DNA from: an uncultured Bryobacteraceae bacterium | Lineage (GTDB): Bacteria > Acidobacteriota > Terriglobia > Bryobacterales > Bryobacteraceae | Direction: 5' to 3' | Assembly (NCBI GenBank): GCA_938003835.1 | Contig: CALKXJ010000015.1 | Coordinates: forward strand, 1-45,965 | DNA length: 45,965 nt | Notes under the pieces: model-generated | What the model saw: only the letters and a program-made list of their open reading frames with translations | What the model was told of the DNA's origin: nothing | Databases searched by the model: none | Shown here: piece after piece, positions 33,495 through 41,245 of the stretch | Layout: each line of letters begins with the position of its first letter | Numbering within the stretch: the first letter of the stretch is position 1 | Made by a program: the position numbers and the translations under genes

Positions 33495-33589
33495 TTCCAC
33501 CCTCACTATAGCACTGAAACTGGGCGGGAAGGGGCCTTCATTAAATCAGAATCCGGCCGTTTTGTTCCGCCCGCACCCCCTCTGCTACC

Positions 33590-34312
33590 ATGCTCGACAG
33601 GATGCGACCTGTCGTTCAAATCTCGCTCGATCTGACCGAGATCGGCGAGGCCATCCGGACGGCCGAGATGGCGCTACGCGCCGGGGTGGACTGGCTGGAG
33701 GCCGGCACGCCCCTGATTCTCGCCGAGGGGCTGCGCGGTGTCCGCGCGCTCCGGGAGCGCTTCCCCTCGACCCCGATCGTCGCCGATTTGAAGACCATGG
33801 ACGGCGGCTATCTCGAGACCGAGATGATGGCCAAAGCCGGCGCCAATCTGGTGGTTGTCATGGCCCGTGCGCACGAGGAAACGATTCGGGCGGTGGTGAA
33901 GGCCGGCCATGATTTTGGCATTCAGGTCATGGGCGACAACCTCGCTAGTGAGGATATGGTGGCGGCGGCCCGGCGCCTGGAAGAGCTCGGTTGCGACTAT
34001 ATCGTCCATCACGTCGGGTATGACGAGCGGCGCGGCCTGGCCGCCCGGGGCTTGCCGGTTCCCAGCCCGCTCGACCGCCTGCGCGAGGTGGTCGCGGCGG
34101 TGAGCGTTCCGGTCCAGGCCGTGGGCGGCCTCTCGATCGATCAGGCCGTTCGCACCCCCGAGTACGGCGCACCGCTCGTGGTCATCGGCGCGCCTCTGGT
34201 GATCGACTCGGAAGCCTTTCGGACCGCCTCGGGCCATGTCGAAGAGTCGCTCCGGCTCGTCTGCGAGAAGGTGCACGCCTACGGCGACGTGCCGGTGAAA
34301 AAGGAGCGCTGA
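33590..34312 (+). CDS. OMP-decarboxylase-superfamily protein, hexulose-phosphate synthase / ketogulonate-phosphate decarboxylase-like
   Basis: This 240-residue single-domain (beta/alpha)8 protein has a VADLKTMDGGYLETEM block. It gives D66, K68, D71 and E76, the catalytic/metal signature shared by 3-hexulose-6-phosphate synthase (HPS) and 3-keto-L-gulonate-6-phosphate decarboxylase (KGPDC). VGGLSIDQAVRTPEYGAPLVVIGAPL forms the phosphate site. It is translationally coupled to a sugar isomerase (TGATG). No hexulose-phosphate isomerase (phi) gene is adjacent, so formaldehyde fixation is not demonstrated. A sugar-phosphate decarboxylase or aldolase is the safe call. Confidence 0.82.
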   Translation: MLDRMRPVVQISLDLTEIGEAIRTAEMALRAGVDWLEAGTPLILAEGLRGVRALRERFPSTPIVADLKTMDGGYLETEMMAKAGANLVVVMARAHEETIRAVVKAGHDFGIQVMGDNLASEDMVAAARRLEELGCDYIVHHVGYDERRGLAARGLPVPSPLDRLREVVAAVSVPVQAVGGLSIDQAVRTPEYGAPLVVIGAPLVIDSEAFRTASGHVEESLRLVCEKVHAYGDVPVKKER

Positions 34313-35214
34313 TGCCGAAGCTGGCTGCTTTCCCGAAGCTCTACCTGGACCGGTTGTGCGTCGACGGCACCATGAGCGTCCGCGAGTGGATCGAGATCGG
34401 CGCTTCGCTCGGTGTCGACGGCCTGGAGTTCTACGCCGGCTTCCTGCGTCTCCATTGCGCCGAAGCCCGCCGGATGGCGGCCGACTACGGCCTGGAAATC
34501 CCGATGCTGTGCTGCTCGCCGGACTTCACTCATCCGGACCCTCAGTTCCGGCGCCGTCAGATCGAGCAGGAAAAACGTTGGATCGATATGACCGCCGAGC
34601 TTGGCGGGCGCTACTGCCGCGTGCTCTCGGGCCAGCGGCGACCCGAGGTCACCCGCGAAGATGGTTTGCGGTACGCTGCCGAATCGATCGAGGCTTGCCT
34701 GGAGCACGCGGCGCGTGCCGGCGTGACCCTGGTGCTCGAGAACCATTACAAGGACAACTATTGGCAGTACCCGGAGTTTGCGCAGAAGATGGACGTCTTC
34801 TGCGAGCTGGTCGAAAGGATCCACTCCCCCTGGTTCGGCGTCAACTATGACCCGAGTAACACGCTGCTGGCAGGCGAAGATCCGCTCGAGCTGCTGCGCC
34901 GGGTCAAACACCGCGTGGTGACCATGCATGCCTCCGACCGCTATCTGGCCGAAGGGACGCTCGAAGAGCTGCGCCAGGAAGAGAACAGCGTCGGCTACGC
35001 CCGGCGGCTGCGCCATGGAGCGATCGGCGAGGGACTCAACGACTACGACGCCATCTTCGGAGAGCTGGCCGGCGCAGGCTTCGACGGCTGGGTGAGCATC
35101 GAGGACGGCGTGGACGGCCTCGAGCAGATGCACCGGAGCGTGCGGTTTCTGCGGGAGAAGTTCGCCATCTACTGGCCCTCAAATCGGGGACAGTATACTC
35201 AATCCCCAATTTGA
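34312..35214 (+). CDS. Sugar phosphate isomerase/epimerase (xylose isomerase-like TIM barrel)
   Basis: This 300-residue TIM-barrel protein belongs to the AP-endonuclease-2/xylose isomerase-like family. Probable metal ligands are E143 (VLENHYKDNYW), D180 (VNYDPSN), H206 (TMHASD) and E264 (SIEDGVDG). It overlaps the upstream HPS/KGPDC-like gene by one nucleotide and probably acts on the same keto-sugar phosphate pathway. The last 11 residues (SNRGQYTQSPI) and the stop codon are encoded by the palindromic repeat at 35178-35215. The native C-terminus has therefore probably been replaced or extended by that insertion after ...KFAIYW. Confidence 0.86.
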   Translation: MPKLAAFPKLYLDRLCVDGTMSVREWIEIGASLGVDGLEFYAGFLRLHCAEARRMAADYGLEIPMLCCSPDFTHPDPQFRRRQIEQEKRWIDMTAELGGRYCRVLSGQRRPEVTREDGLRYAAESIEACLEHAARAGVTLVLENHYKDNYWQYPEFAQKMDVFCELVERIHSPWFGVNYDPSNTLLAGEDPLELLRRVKHRVVTMHASDRYLAEGTLEELRQEENSVGYARRLRHGAIGEGLNDYDAIFGELAGAGFDGWVSIEDGVDGLEQMHRSVRFLREKFAIYWPSNRGQYTQSPI

Positions 35215-35215
35215 G
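35178..35215. repeat. REP-like palindromic element overlapping a gene end
   Basis: Arms CTCAAATCGGGGA (35178-35190) and TCCCCAATTTGAG (35203-35215) pair with one G-T wobble around a 12-nt loop containing GTATAC. Sequences of the form AAATCGGGGACAGTATAC recur near RAYT/IS200-like genes in other genomes as I recall, but no second copy or transposase is in this window. The isomerase stop codon (35212-35214) lies in the right arm. Confidence 0.75.
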
Positions 35216-35231
35216 CCTAGCCTGACGGCAA

Positions 35232-35717
35232 CTACTTCTCGCCCGGCGGGCGGTAGAACATCGCGATCGCCTCGATCTCCACCAGCAGATCCGGCCGGCA
35301 GAGCTTGGCTTCGATGCCGGTGGAGGCCGGGAACGGATCGAGCCCCTGCTCTTTGTAAAAGCGCATCCGCTCCTCGTTGAACTCCTTGTAGTCCCGGTCG
35401 ATGTCGCGCAGGTAGCAGGTGGTGCGCACGACATCTTTCCACGTGGCGCCTTCGGACTCGAGCAGCTTGGTGATGTTGAGGAAGGTCCGCCGGCATTGCG
35501 CCCGGAAATCTCCAACATGGGCGGTCTTGCCGTGCTCATCGACGCTGGCGGTTCCCGAGATGAAGAGAATGACCAGACCGTTGATATCGACGCGGATGCC
35601 TCGCGAGAAGGCGCTGCCATAGCTGGGCGCTTCGTTGAGCACCTCCGGGGCATGGATCGCGCGTTTCTGAAGGGTCCCGCCCTGAATCTTGTTTAGGAGC
35701 TCGTCGAATGCCAGCAT
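35232..35717 (-). CDS. RidA/YjgF-YER057c-family protein
   Basis: This 161-residue protein fits the RidA fold. ILFISGTASVDEHGKTAHVG resembles the usual substrate-edge SGxxxxD block. CRRTFLNITKLLESEGATWKDVVRTTCYLRDI is the helical signature, and FPASTGIEAKLCRPDLLVEIEAIA is the C-terminal strand block. RidA deaminates reactive enamine/imine intermediates; subfamilies differ. An N-terminal extension of about 25 residues precedes the core. The ATG at 35717 has AGAGG 8 nt upstream, and the longer frame runs into promoter DNA. It is convergent with the isomerase. Confidence 0.85.
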   Translation of the reverse strand: MLAFDELLNKIQGGTLQKRAIHAPEVLNEAPSYGSAFSRGIRVDINGLVILFISGTASVDEHGKTAHVGDFRAQCRRTFLNITKLLESEGATWKDVVRTTCYLRDIDRDYKEFNEERMRFYKEQGLDPFPASTGIEAKLCRPDLLVEIEAIAMFYRPPGEK

Positions 35718-35787
35718 CAGGTGCCTCTTTGCTATTCTCGCACGAGGCCGCTCGGACGACCCCCGCCGGAGAATCAGACCTGATGAC

Positions 35788-35793
35788 ATTATA
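35788..35793 (-). promoter_or_regulatory. Candidate -10 element for the RidA-like gene
   Basis: A perfect TATAAT on the minus strand, within AATATAATGT, lies 70 nt upstream of the RidA-like ATG. The same ten bases occur before the TPR gene at about 3997-4006. No good -35 is visible. Confidence 0.35.
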
Positions 35794-35823
35794 TTCCGAC
35801 TCGCCCGCCATCGGCGCAGTGTC

Positions 35824-37923
35824 TCATTTCGAGTCGCCCTCCAGCCGAACGACGGCGTAGACGGCAACGGACGGCACGCGGAAGTGCGCCACGCCCTGCC
35901 GAACCGAGAGATCGAGCTCGCGGGGACCGGCCTGCTCCGGGCTTTCGATCACCACCCGGCTCACAGCGACATCCCTGGGAAGCCGCCAAGCCACGTGGAG
36001 GTTTTCCGCCGGCCGCGAGTGATTGTAATTGACGAGGTGCAGCAGCAGGCGCCCCGTCGCTCGCTGCCGCACCACCTCGACGGCCAGCGAAGCCGGCGCA
36101 TTGTGCACGGGGCGGTGCGCTCCGGCCCACAGGACCGCCTCGATGAGATCAGAACCGTTGCGAGGCAACTTCCAGTACTCACTGCCGAATGCGTAGCTCA
36201 TCTGCGCCGGCGGCGGCTCGGCGGCAGGCTCGATGCGGGGGATGTAGACCACGCGGCCCGCTCCGTGCTGGCGCCGCAGCGGTGCGTTCGGCGTCCCGGG
36301 CGGTGGCGGACGGTCCAGACCGAACAACTCGGCGAGACCGAAACGGCTGCGTTCCAGCAGCCAGTCGGTGTAAAGCGAGCTGGCGCCGGTGGCCACCAGC
36401 CCACCGCCCTGCGACACAAAGGCGCGGATCTGATCGAGCGCGAGATCGCTCAGGGCGTCCTGATTGGCCAGCACCAGCACCCGGTACCGGCGCAGGTCGG
36501 CGAGATGCCGATCAAAGACGATATCGAACGGGATCTGATTCTGGATCAGCGCCTGCTCGAACAGGATGGCGCCGGGGATGGCCGAAGCGGGGCGAAACTC
36601 CGTCGACGGGAGGGAGCGCAGCACGGCGACCTCCGGCACCGGTACGGTGTCTTTGAGCATCGCTCGGTGGGAGAGGAAAAAGTCGATATATAGCCGCGCG
36701 TGAGCAGACAACCGGATGCCCCCGGGGGCCACATCGCCCACCATGCCGATGTTCATATCGTTGAACGCCATGGCTTCGGCAATCCGCAGGTGCGCAGGGC
36801 TTAGCTCCTCGGGTGGGCCATAGCGGCCGCCCGTGTAGACGAACACGGACTTGCCCATGATCCGCGCCGCCTTGAAGGCACGGATCTTCGAGATGAGCCT
36901 GCCGTCATCGGTCCAGCGCGCATCATGCGGGTCTTCCGACCAGACAATGTCCCCGTGCTCGAGCAGCTGCGCCGCGTCCACCCCGCGGGTGAAGCCGCGA
37001 TTGGTCGCCAGGTCCAGGTTTGGGTTTCCTTCGAGGGCGACCTCGGGGTTCAGCGCGTACAAGTAGGCGTCGTAAGCGGCGAAGTTCCGGGCGACCTGCT
37101 CCATGCGGAACAGGGCCCACTCCTGCATCAGCGGGTTCACCAGCGAGGGGAGTCGGATCGGCGGCCCCTCGATGTGGTCGAACGGCGGCGGACCGAGACC
37201 CTCGAGAGGTTCGAAGCCGAAGCGCGGCGCCCGTTGCCCGGGCGGATAGCGCCGCTCGAGGAACTTCCGGAACAGATCCCGGCAATAGGTGCACCGGCAG
37301 GAGTATGGCTCGGCCCACGCCTCCATCTGATCGAAGTGAATCAGATCCAGCTTGAGATCACGCACGCCGAGCTCAAGCACGCGAAGGATGAAGTCGTGGT
37401 AGCCCGGGTTGTTGCGGCAGGCCACATATCGGAAGGTCTGCTGAATGTTGTGGCCGTAGTAGAACGGCCGGCCCCACTCGTCCACCTGCACCCAGTCCCT
37501 GGCCTCGGGCTGTTCCCGAAAGAAGGTTTCATACATCATCGTGGCGCCGACGTAACCTCCGACGCGGACGCCGTGCCGGTGGGCGAATTCGACGAAGCGG
37601 CGCGTGGCGGCGATGTCCTCGGCCTCGGTCTTCAGACCGAAACCTTTATGCAGGTTGGTGATCACCAGATTGACCCCCGCCTCGGCCAGCCCGCGCGCCG
37701 CCTGCTCGGTCCGCTCGAGCGGCCAGTTCTCCTCGTCGGCCACGGGATGGCCGCCCCGCCGGCGGATGAAAGTGAGAGGCTCCCAGTTACCCGCCATGAC
37801 GATGCCCTCTTTCACCCAGGTGGGCCGGGCGTCCGCCGGCCGCGACGGCGGCTGCCTGCGCGTCTCCACCACCCGCGGTCCGCAGGCGGCCAGCAACAGA
37901 AAAATGACGGCGAGACTCCTCAC
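35824..37923 (-). CDS. Lipoprotein, glycoside hydrolase/beta-galactosidase-like
   Basis: This 699-residue protein has a lipoprotein signal (LLLAAC, lipidated C14). A TIM-barrel-like region follows, about 35-430 (GLAEAGVNLVITNLHKGFG, FAHRHGVRVGGYVGATM, DLKLDLIHFDQMEAW, VALEGNPNLDL, DIVWSEDPHDARW). A flavodoxin-like domain at about 440-560 (RRYRVLVLANQDALSDLALDQI, FVSQGGGLVATGAS) resembles the trimerisation domain of GH42 beta-galactosidases. A small beta domain ends it. CRCTYC near 215 could bind metal. Substrate and catalytic acids cannot be fixed. GTG start with GGAGG 8 nt upstream. It lies 29 nt after the TonB-receptor gene, so it likely belongs to that uptake locus. Confidence 0.78.
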   Translation of the reverse strand: MRSLAVIFLLLAACGPRVVETRRQPPSRPADARPTWVKEGIVMAGNWEPLTFIRRRGGHPVADEENWPLERTEQAARGLAEAGVNLVITNLHKGFGLKTEAEDIAATRRFVEFAHRHGVRVGGYVGATMMYETFFREQPEARDWVQVDEWGRPFYYGHNIQQTFRYVACRNNPGYHDFILRVLELGVRDLKLDLIHFDQMEAWAEPYSCRCTYCRDLFRKFLERRYPPGQRAPRFGFEPLEGLGPPPFDHIEGPPIRLPSLVNPLMQEWALFRMEQVARNFAAYDAYLYALNPEVALEGNPNLDLATNRGFTRGVDAAQLLEHGDIVWSEDPHDARWTDDGRLISKIRAFKAARIMGKSVFVYTGGRYGPPEELSPAHLRIAEAMAFNDMNIGMVGDVAPGGIRLSAHARLYIDFFLSHRAMLKDTVPVPEVAVLRSLPSTEFRPASAIPGAILFEQALIQNQIPFDIVFDRHLADLRRYRVLVLANQDALSDLALDQIRAFVSQGGGLVATGASSLYTDWLLERSRFGLAELFGLDRPPPPGTPNAPLRRQHGAGRVVYIPRIEPAAEPPPAQMSYAFGSEYWKLPRNGSDLIEAVLWAGAHRPVHNAPASLAVEVVRQRATGRLLLHLVNYNHSRPAENLHVAWRLPRDVAVSRVVIESPEQAGPRELDLSVRQGVAHFRVPSVAVYAVVRLEGDSK

Positions 37924-37952
37924 GCGTGTTCCTCCGCTGCCTTCGAACTCCC

Positions 37953-40900
37953 TCAGAAGGAGTACTTCAGAGCAAACTGGAGGATGCGCGGGTCGAAGGC
38001 CGAGGTGATGCGGCCGAAGATCGTCGAGGTGACCGTCGCCGCCGGCGCGCCGAAGTTGGCCCGGTTGGGCAGGTTGAAAAACTCGGCGCGGAAATCGATG
38101 CGGTGCGGCTCGCGCAGCAGAAACGACTTAGCGAGGCTCACATCGAAGTTGGCGAAGCCCGGCGCTCGCAACGCATTGCGTCCGGTATTGCCGTTGGTGC
38201 CCACGGCGTTCAGCGTGAAAGCGGCCGGATTGAAGTACCTCAGCAGCCATTCCTGCTTCGGTCGATCCGCGGGCAGGCGCCAGTCGGCCACCTGGTCAGC
38301 CCGGTCGCCCGAAAGGCCATTGAAGTTGTTGTCGATTCCGGAGAATACGGTGAAGGGGAAGCCGTCGCGCACCAGCACGATGCCGCTGAGGCTCCAGCCC
38401 GCCAGCGCATGGCGGCCCAGCACGCCCAGCCCCTCGGGCGAGGGGATCTGCCAGACAAAAGAGCCCACCACCTGGCGGTGTATGTCGTAATTCGATAGCC
38501 CGCGGTCAGCAAACGGATTCGAAGTCGAATAGTTCCCCGTCCAGAAGACCGACTCCGAGCTCTGGTCGATCGACTTGGCCAGGCGGAAGCCGGCGATGAA
38601 GGATAGACCCCGGCTCATGCGCTTCTCCGCCTGCACGAGCATCGAGTGGTAGATCGAGGTGCCCGGGCTCTGGCCGAGCGAGACCGTGGTGAACTCCTTC
38701 ATCGGCCGCCGCTGGTTGGTGTTGGCCAGAGTGGACTGGCCGGGGATATAGACGGCCTCGTTGGCCTCGACGCCCGCCGTCAGGTGATAAGATTGCGAGC
38801 CGGCGTAACTCAGGCGCAGAAGCGTGGAAGCCGGAAGCTGGTGCTCGATGGTCACATTCCACTGCTGCGTGGCCGGATAGGTGAAGCCCTTGGGGTCCCA
38901 AGCCACGACCGACATCGGCAGGAAGAAGGTCTGGTCGCGCGGCGGCGGGAAAGGCGTCGGGAACGGATTGCGATAACCGCGGAACGGATCGCCGAGCGAG
39001 GCCGGGAAGTTGATATCGACACCCTGGTTGAAGGGCGGCGAAATCAACTGGCCGTTGTAAGCATTGGCGGTGGGCTGATCGTGGTAAAGCCCGTAACCCA
39101 GCCGGAGGCTCGTGCGGCCGTTTCCGAACAGGTCGATCGCCAGGCCCAAGCGCGGATCGAAGAGGCCGTAGTAAGCTTCGATGCCCCGCTCAGGCACTCC
39201 CGGATCGCCCGGCACGAAGATGCCCGGCGGGAGGTTGATGAACTGATTCGAACGCGTCCCGGCCGCGTAGGCGGCGCGGTCAAAGATCTTTACCTGGTTA
39301 CGCTGGTCTTTCCACGGCTCCCAGGCCATCCAGCGCACGCCCAGGTTCAGGTGCACTCGGCGCGTGAGTTTCCACACGTCGTTCACATAGAAGCCGGGAA
39401 CGTTGCGCCGCAGCGAGTTATAAAGCGGCGCGTTCTGCTGGTATCGGCTCGGCCGGCCCAGGAAGAAGTCGACCAGATTGTTGCCCGAACGCTGTCCTGC
39501 GAAGGCGAACTGCCCGCCGGAGAGATAGTCCTGATCGAGGATGTTGTGCTCCCGGATCAGCTCACCCCCGAACTCAAGCGTGTGGTTACCCTGAATCCAC
39601 GTCCAGTTGGTGTTCAGGTTGTACTGATTCCGGGGCACGCGGTAGATTCCGGAGTAACTGATTGAGAAGTAATTGGTGATGGACAGGCCGAGGGCGGTTC
39701 CGGAGCCTCCCACCACCATGTTGGTGATGTTGGCGCCCAGGCCGGTCCAGCCGGGCAGGTCCGGGCCGATCCGCGTCATGTAGATCCGCGAAACGCCGGC
39801 GGCGAAGTTGGCGCCGAGCGTGGGCGAAAGCACCCAGTTCGCATTCACGGTTCCGGACTGGCTCCGCCAGTTGCGTCCGACCGTGGCCGTCAGCCAGTTC
39901 GAGCGGTCCGTCGGGTTCGGCTCGTCGAGCTCGTCGAACAGGTAGCGGCCATAGACGCGAAGGTTGTCGTGGAAGGTGTGATCGAGGCGCGTCACCCACT
40001 GGCCGGCATCCTGGCGCACGCGCCGGCTGAAATAGACCAGCCCCGTGGCCGGATCCCCGTTCGGCACGTTCGCCAGAATCTTCATCGCGATCGGATCGAA
40101 GCGCGCGGTCGGAATCTGGTTGCCCGCGAAGGGCTGGTTGGTGTCCGGATCACGGAGCTGCGTGCGGATCGCCGAAAAGTCGCCGGTGCGCTGCGCCGCC
40201 GTGGGCACGATGGCCGTGCTCGTCGTCGGCAGCGCGCGTATGTTCGAACCTTGCCAGGAGAGGAAGTAGAACGTCTTGTTGCGCACCACCGGGCCGCCGA
40301 CGGTGAACCCGTACTGGTGCCGCTTCAGGCCGTCGTCGCGGCGGGCGAAGAAGTTCCGCGCGTTGAGGGCGTGGTTGCGCGTGAAATAAAACAAGGTTCC
40401 GTGCAGCTCGTTGGTGCCGCTCCGGGTGACGGCGTTGACAACGCCCCCGCCCCGCCCGCCGAACTTGGCGTTATAGGAGTTGGTCTGGAAGCTGAACTCC
40501 TGAATGGCGTCGGGATTGGGGAAAACGTTGGCGATTTGCGTGTAGGGATCCTCGTTGCTGGTGCCGTCCAGATAGAAGGCCGCCGAATTGGCGTGACCGC
40601 CGGCGACCGAGACGCGCTGCTCGAGCGCCTCCGGCCGGCTGGCCGCCTGCGCGTAAATGCCGCCGCTCGGCACGACGTTGACATCGGGCGCCAGCGTCAG
40701 AAGCTGAAGGACGTTTCGGCCGTTGAGCGGCAGCTCCTTGATGATCTGCGGCGTGATGGTGGTGGTGAGCGTCTGCGTGCGCACGTCCACCAGCGCCGCC
40801 TCTCCCGTCACCGTCACCGCTTCCACCTGCGTGCCGACCGTGAGCGTGAGCTGAAGCGTGGCGGACTGGTCCACCTGGAGCTGGAGGCCCTCTTGAATGA

Positions 40901-41156
40901 GCGTCTGGAATCCTTCCTTCTCCACTCTCACCTGATAGGGGCCGGGCGCGAGGTTCGGCAATACGAACAGGCCCACTTCGTTCGTCACGGTGCTGCTCGT
41001 CTGGCCCGTGGCCGTCTGGATCGCGCTGACCCGCGCGCCGGGGATCATGGCACCGGTCGCGTCGGTTACAGTTCCGGACAACGTCGCCGAACTGCGCTGG
41101 GCGAGGCCGAGCGCGGGGCAAAACAGGACAAGTATGAGCAAGCAACGACTGGCCAT
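37953..41156 (-). CDS. Oar-like TonB-dependent receptor with carboxypeptidase-regulatory domain
   Basis: This 1067-residue outer-membrane protein has a signal peptide (1-19, ending GLAQ). A CarboxypepD_reg-like beta-sandwich follows (about 22-110; LSGTVTDATGAMIPGARVSAIQTATG, GPYQVRVEKEGFQTL). The plug domain (about 120-270) contains ELPLNGRNVLQLLTLAPDV. The beta-barrel ends in FDPRILQFALKYSF, with terminal phenylalanine. This architecture is greatly expanded in Solibacter-type Acidobacteria, where it is linked to import of complex carbohydrate or other polymers. No TonB box is obvious. A CehA/McbA-type protein lies upstream and a lipoprotein glycosidase-like protein downstream. Confidence 0.93.
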   Translation of the reverse strand: MASRCLLILVLFCPALGLAQRSSATLSGTVTDATGAMIPGARVSAIQTATGQTSSTVTNEVGLFVLPNLAPGPYQVRVEKEGFQTLIQEGLQLQVDQSATLQLTLTVGTQVEAVTVTGEAALVDVRTQTLTTTITPQIIKELPLNGRNVLQLLTLAPDVNVVPSGGIYAQAASRPEALEQRVSVAGGHANSAAFYLDGTSNEDPYTQIANVFPNPDAIQEFSFQTNSYNAKFGGRGGGVVNAVTRSGTNELHGTLFYFTRNHALNARNFFARRDDGLKRHQYGFTVGGPVVRNKTFYFLSWQGSNIRALPTTSTAIVPTAAQRTGDFSAIRTQLRDPDTNQPFAGNQIPTARFDPIAMKILANVPNGDPATGLVYFSRRVRQDAGQWVTRLDHTFHDNLRVYGRYLFDELDEPNPTDRSNWLTATVGRNWRSQSGTVNANWVLSPTLGANFAAGVSRIYMTRIGPDLPGWTGLGANITNMVVGGSGTALGLSITNYFSISYSGIYRVPRNQYNLNTNWTWIQGNHTLEFGGELIREHNILDQDYLSGGQFAFAGQRSGNNLVDFFLGRPSRYQQNAPLYNSLRRNVPGFYVNDVWKLTRRVHLNLGVRWMAWEPWKDQRNQVKIFDRAAYAAGTRSNQFINLPPGIFVPGDPGVPERGIEAYYGLFDPRLGLAIDLFGNGRTSLRLGYGLYHDQPTANAYNGQLISPPFNQGVDINFPASLGDPFRGYRNPFPTPFPPPRDQTFFLPMSVVAWDPKGFTYPATQQWNVTIEHQLPASTLLRLSYAGSQSYHLTAGVEANEAVYIPGQSTLANTNQRRPMKEFTTVSLGQSPGTSIYHSMLVQAEKRMSRGLSFIAGFRLAKSIDQSSESVFWTGNYSTSNPFADRGLSNYDIHRQVVGSFVWQIPSPEGLGVLGRHALAGWSLSGIVLVRDGFPFTVFSGIDNNFNGLSGDRADQVADWRLPADRPKQEWLLRYFNPAAFTLNAVGTNGNTGRNALRAPGFANFDVSLAKSFLLREPHRIDFRAEFFNLPNRANFGAPAATVTSTIFGRITSAFDPRILQFALKYSF

Positions 41157-41181
41157 TTGCTTTCTCTCGGTTATTTGTGTA

Positions 41182-41212
41182 AGAGACTCCCGGCCCCTGG
41201 CCGGGCATCTCT
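41182..41212 (-). terminator. Strong hairpin between the CehA-like and TonB-receptor genes
   Basis: Stem AGAGA/TCTCT, a 2x2 internal loop, then CCCGGCC/GGCCGGG closing a 3-nt loop. It lies 34-64 nt beyond the CehA/McbA stop and 26 nt before the TonB-receptor ATG. There is no U-tract. It could terminate, stabilise the 3' end, or regulate the receptor leader. Confidence 0.55.
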
Positions 41213-41245
41213 GTTCTTAACGTATCAAACGGATCGCGATGGACT

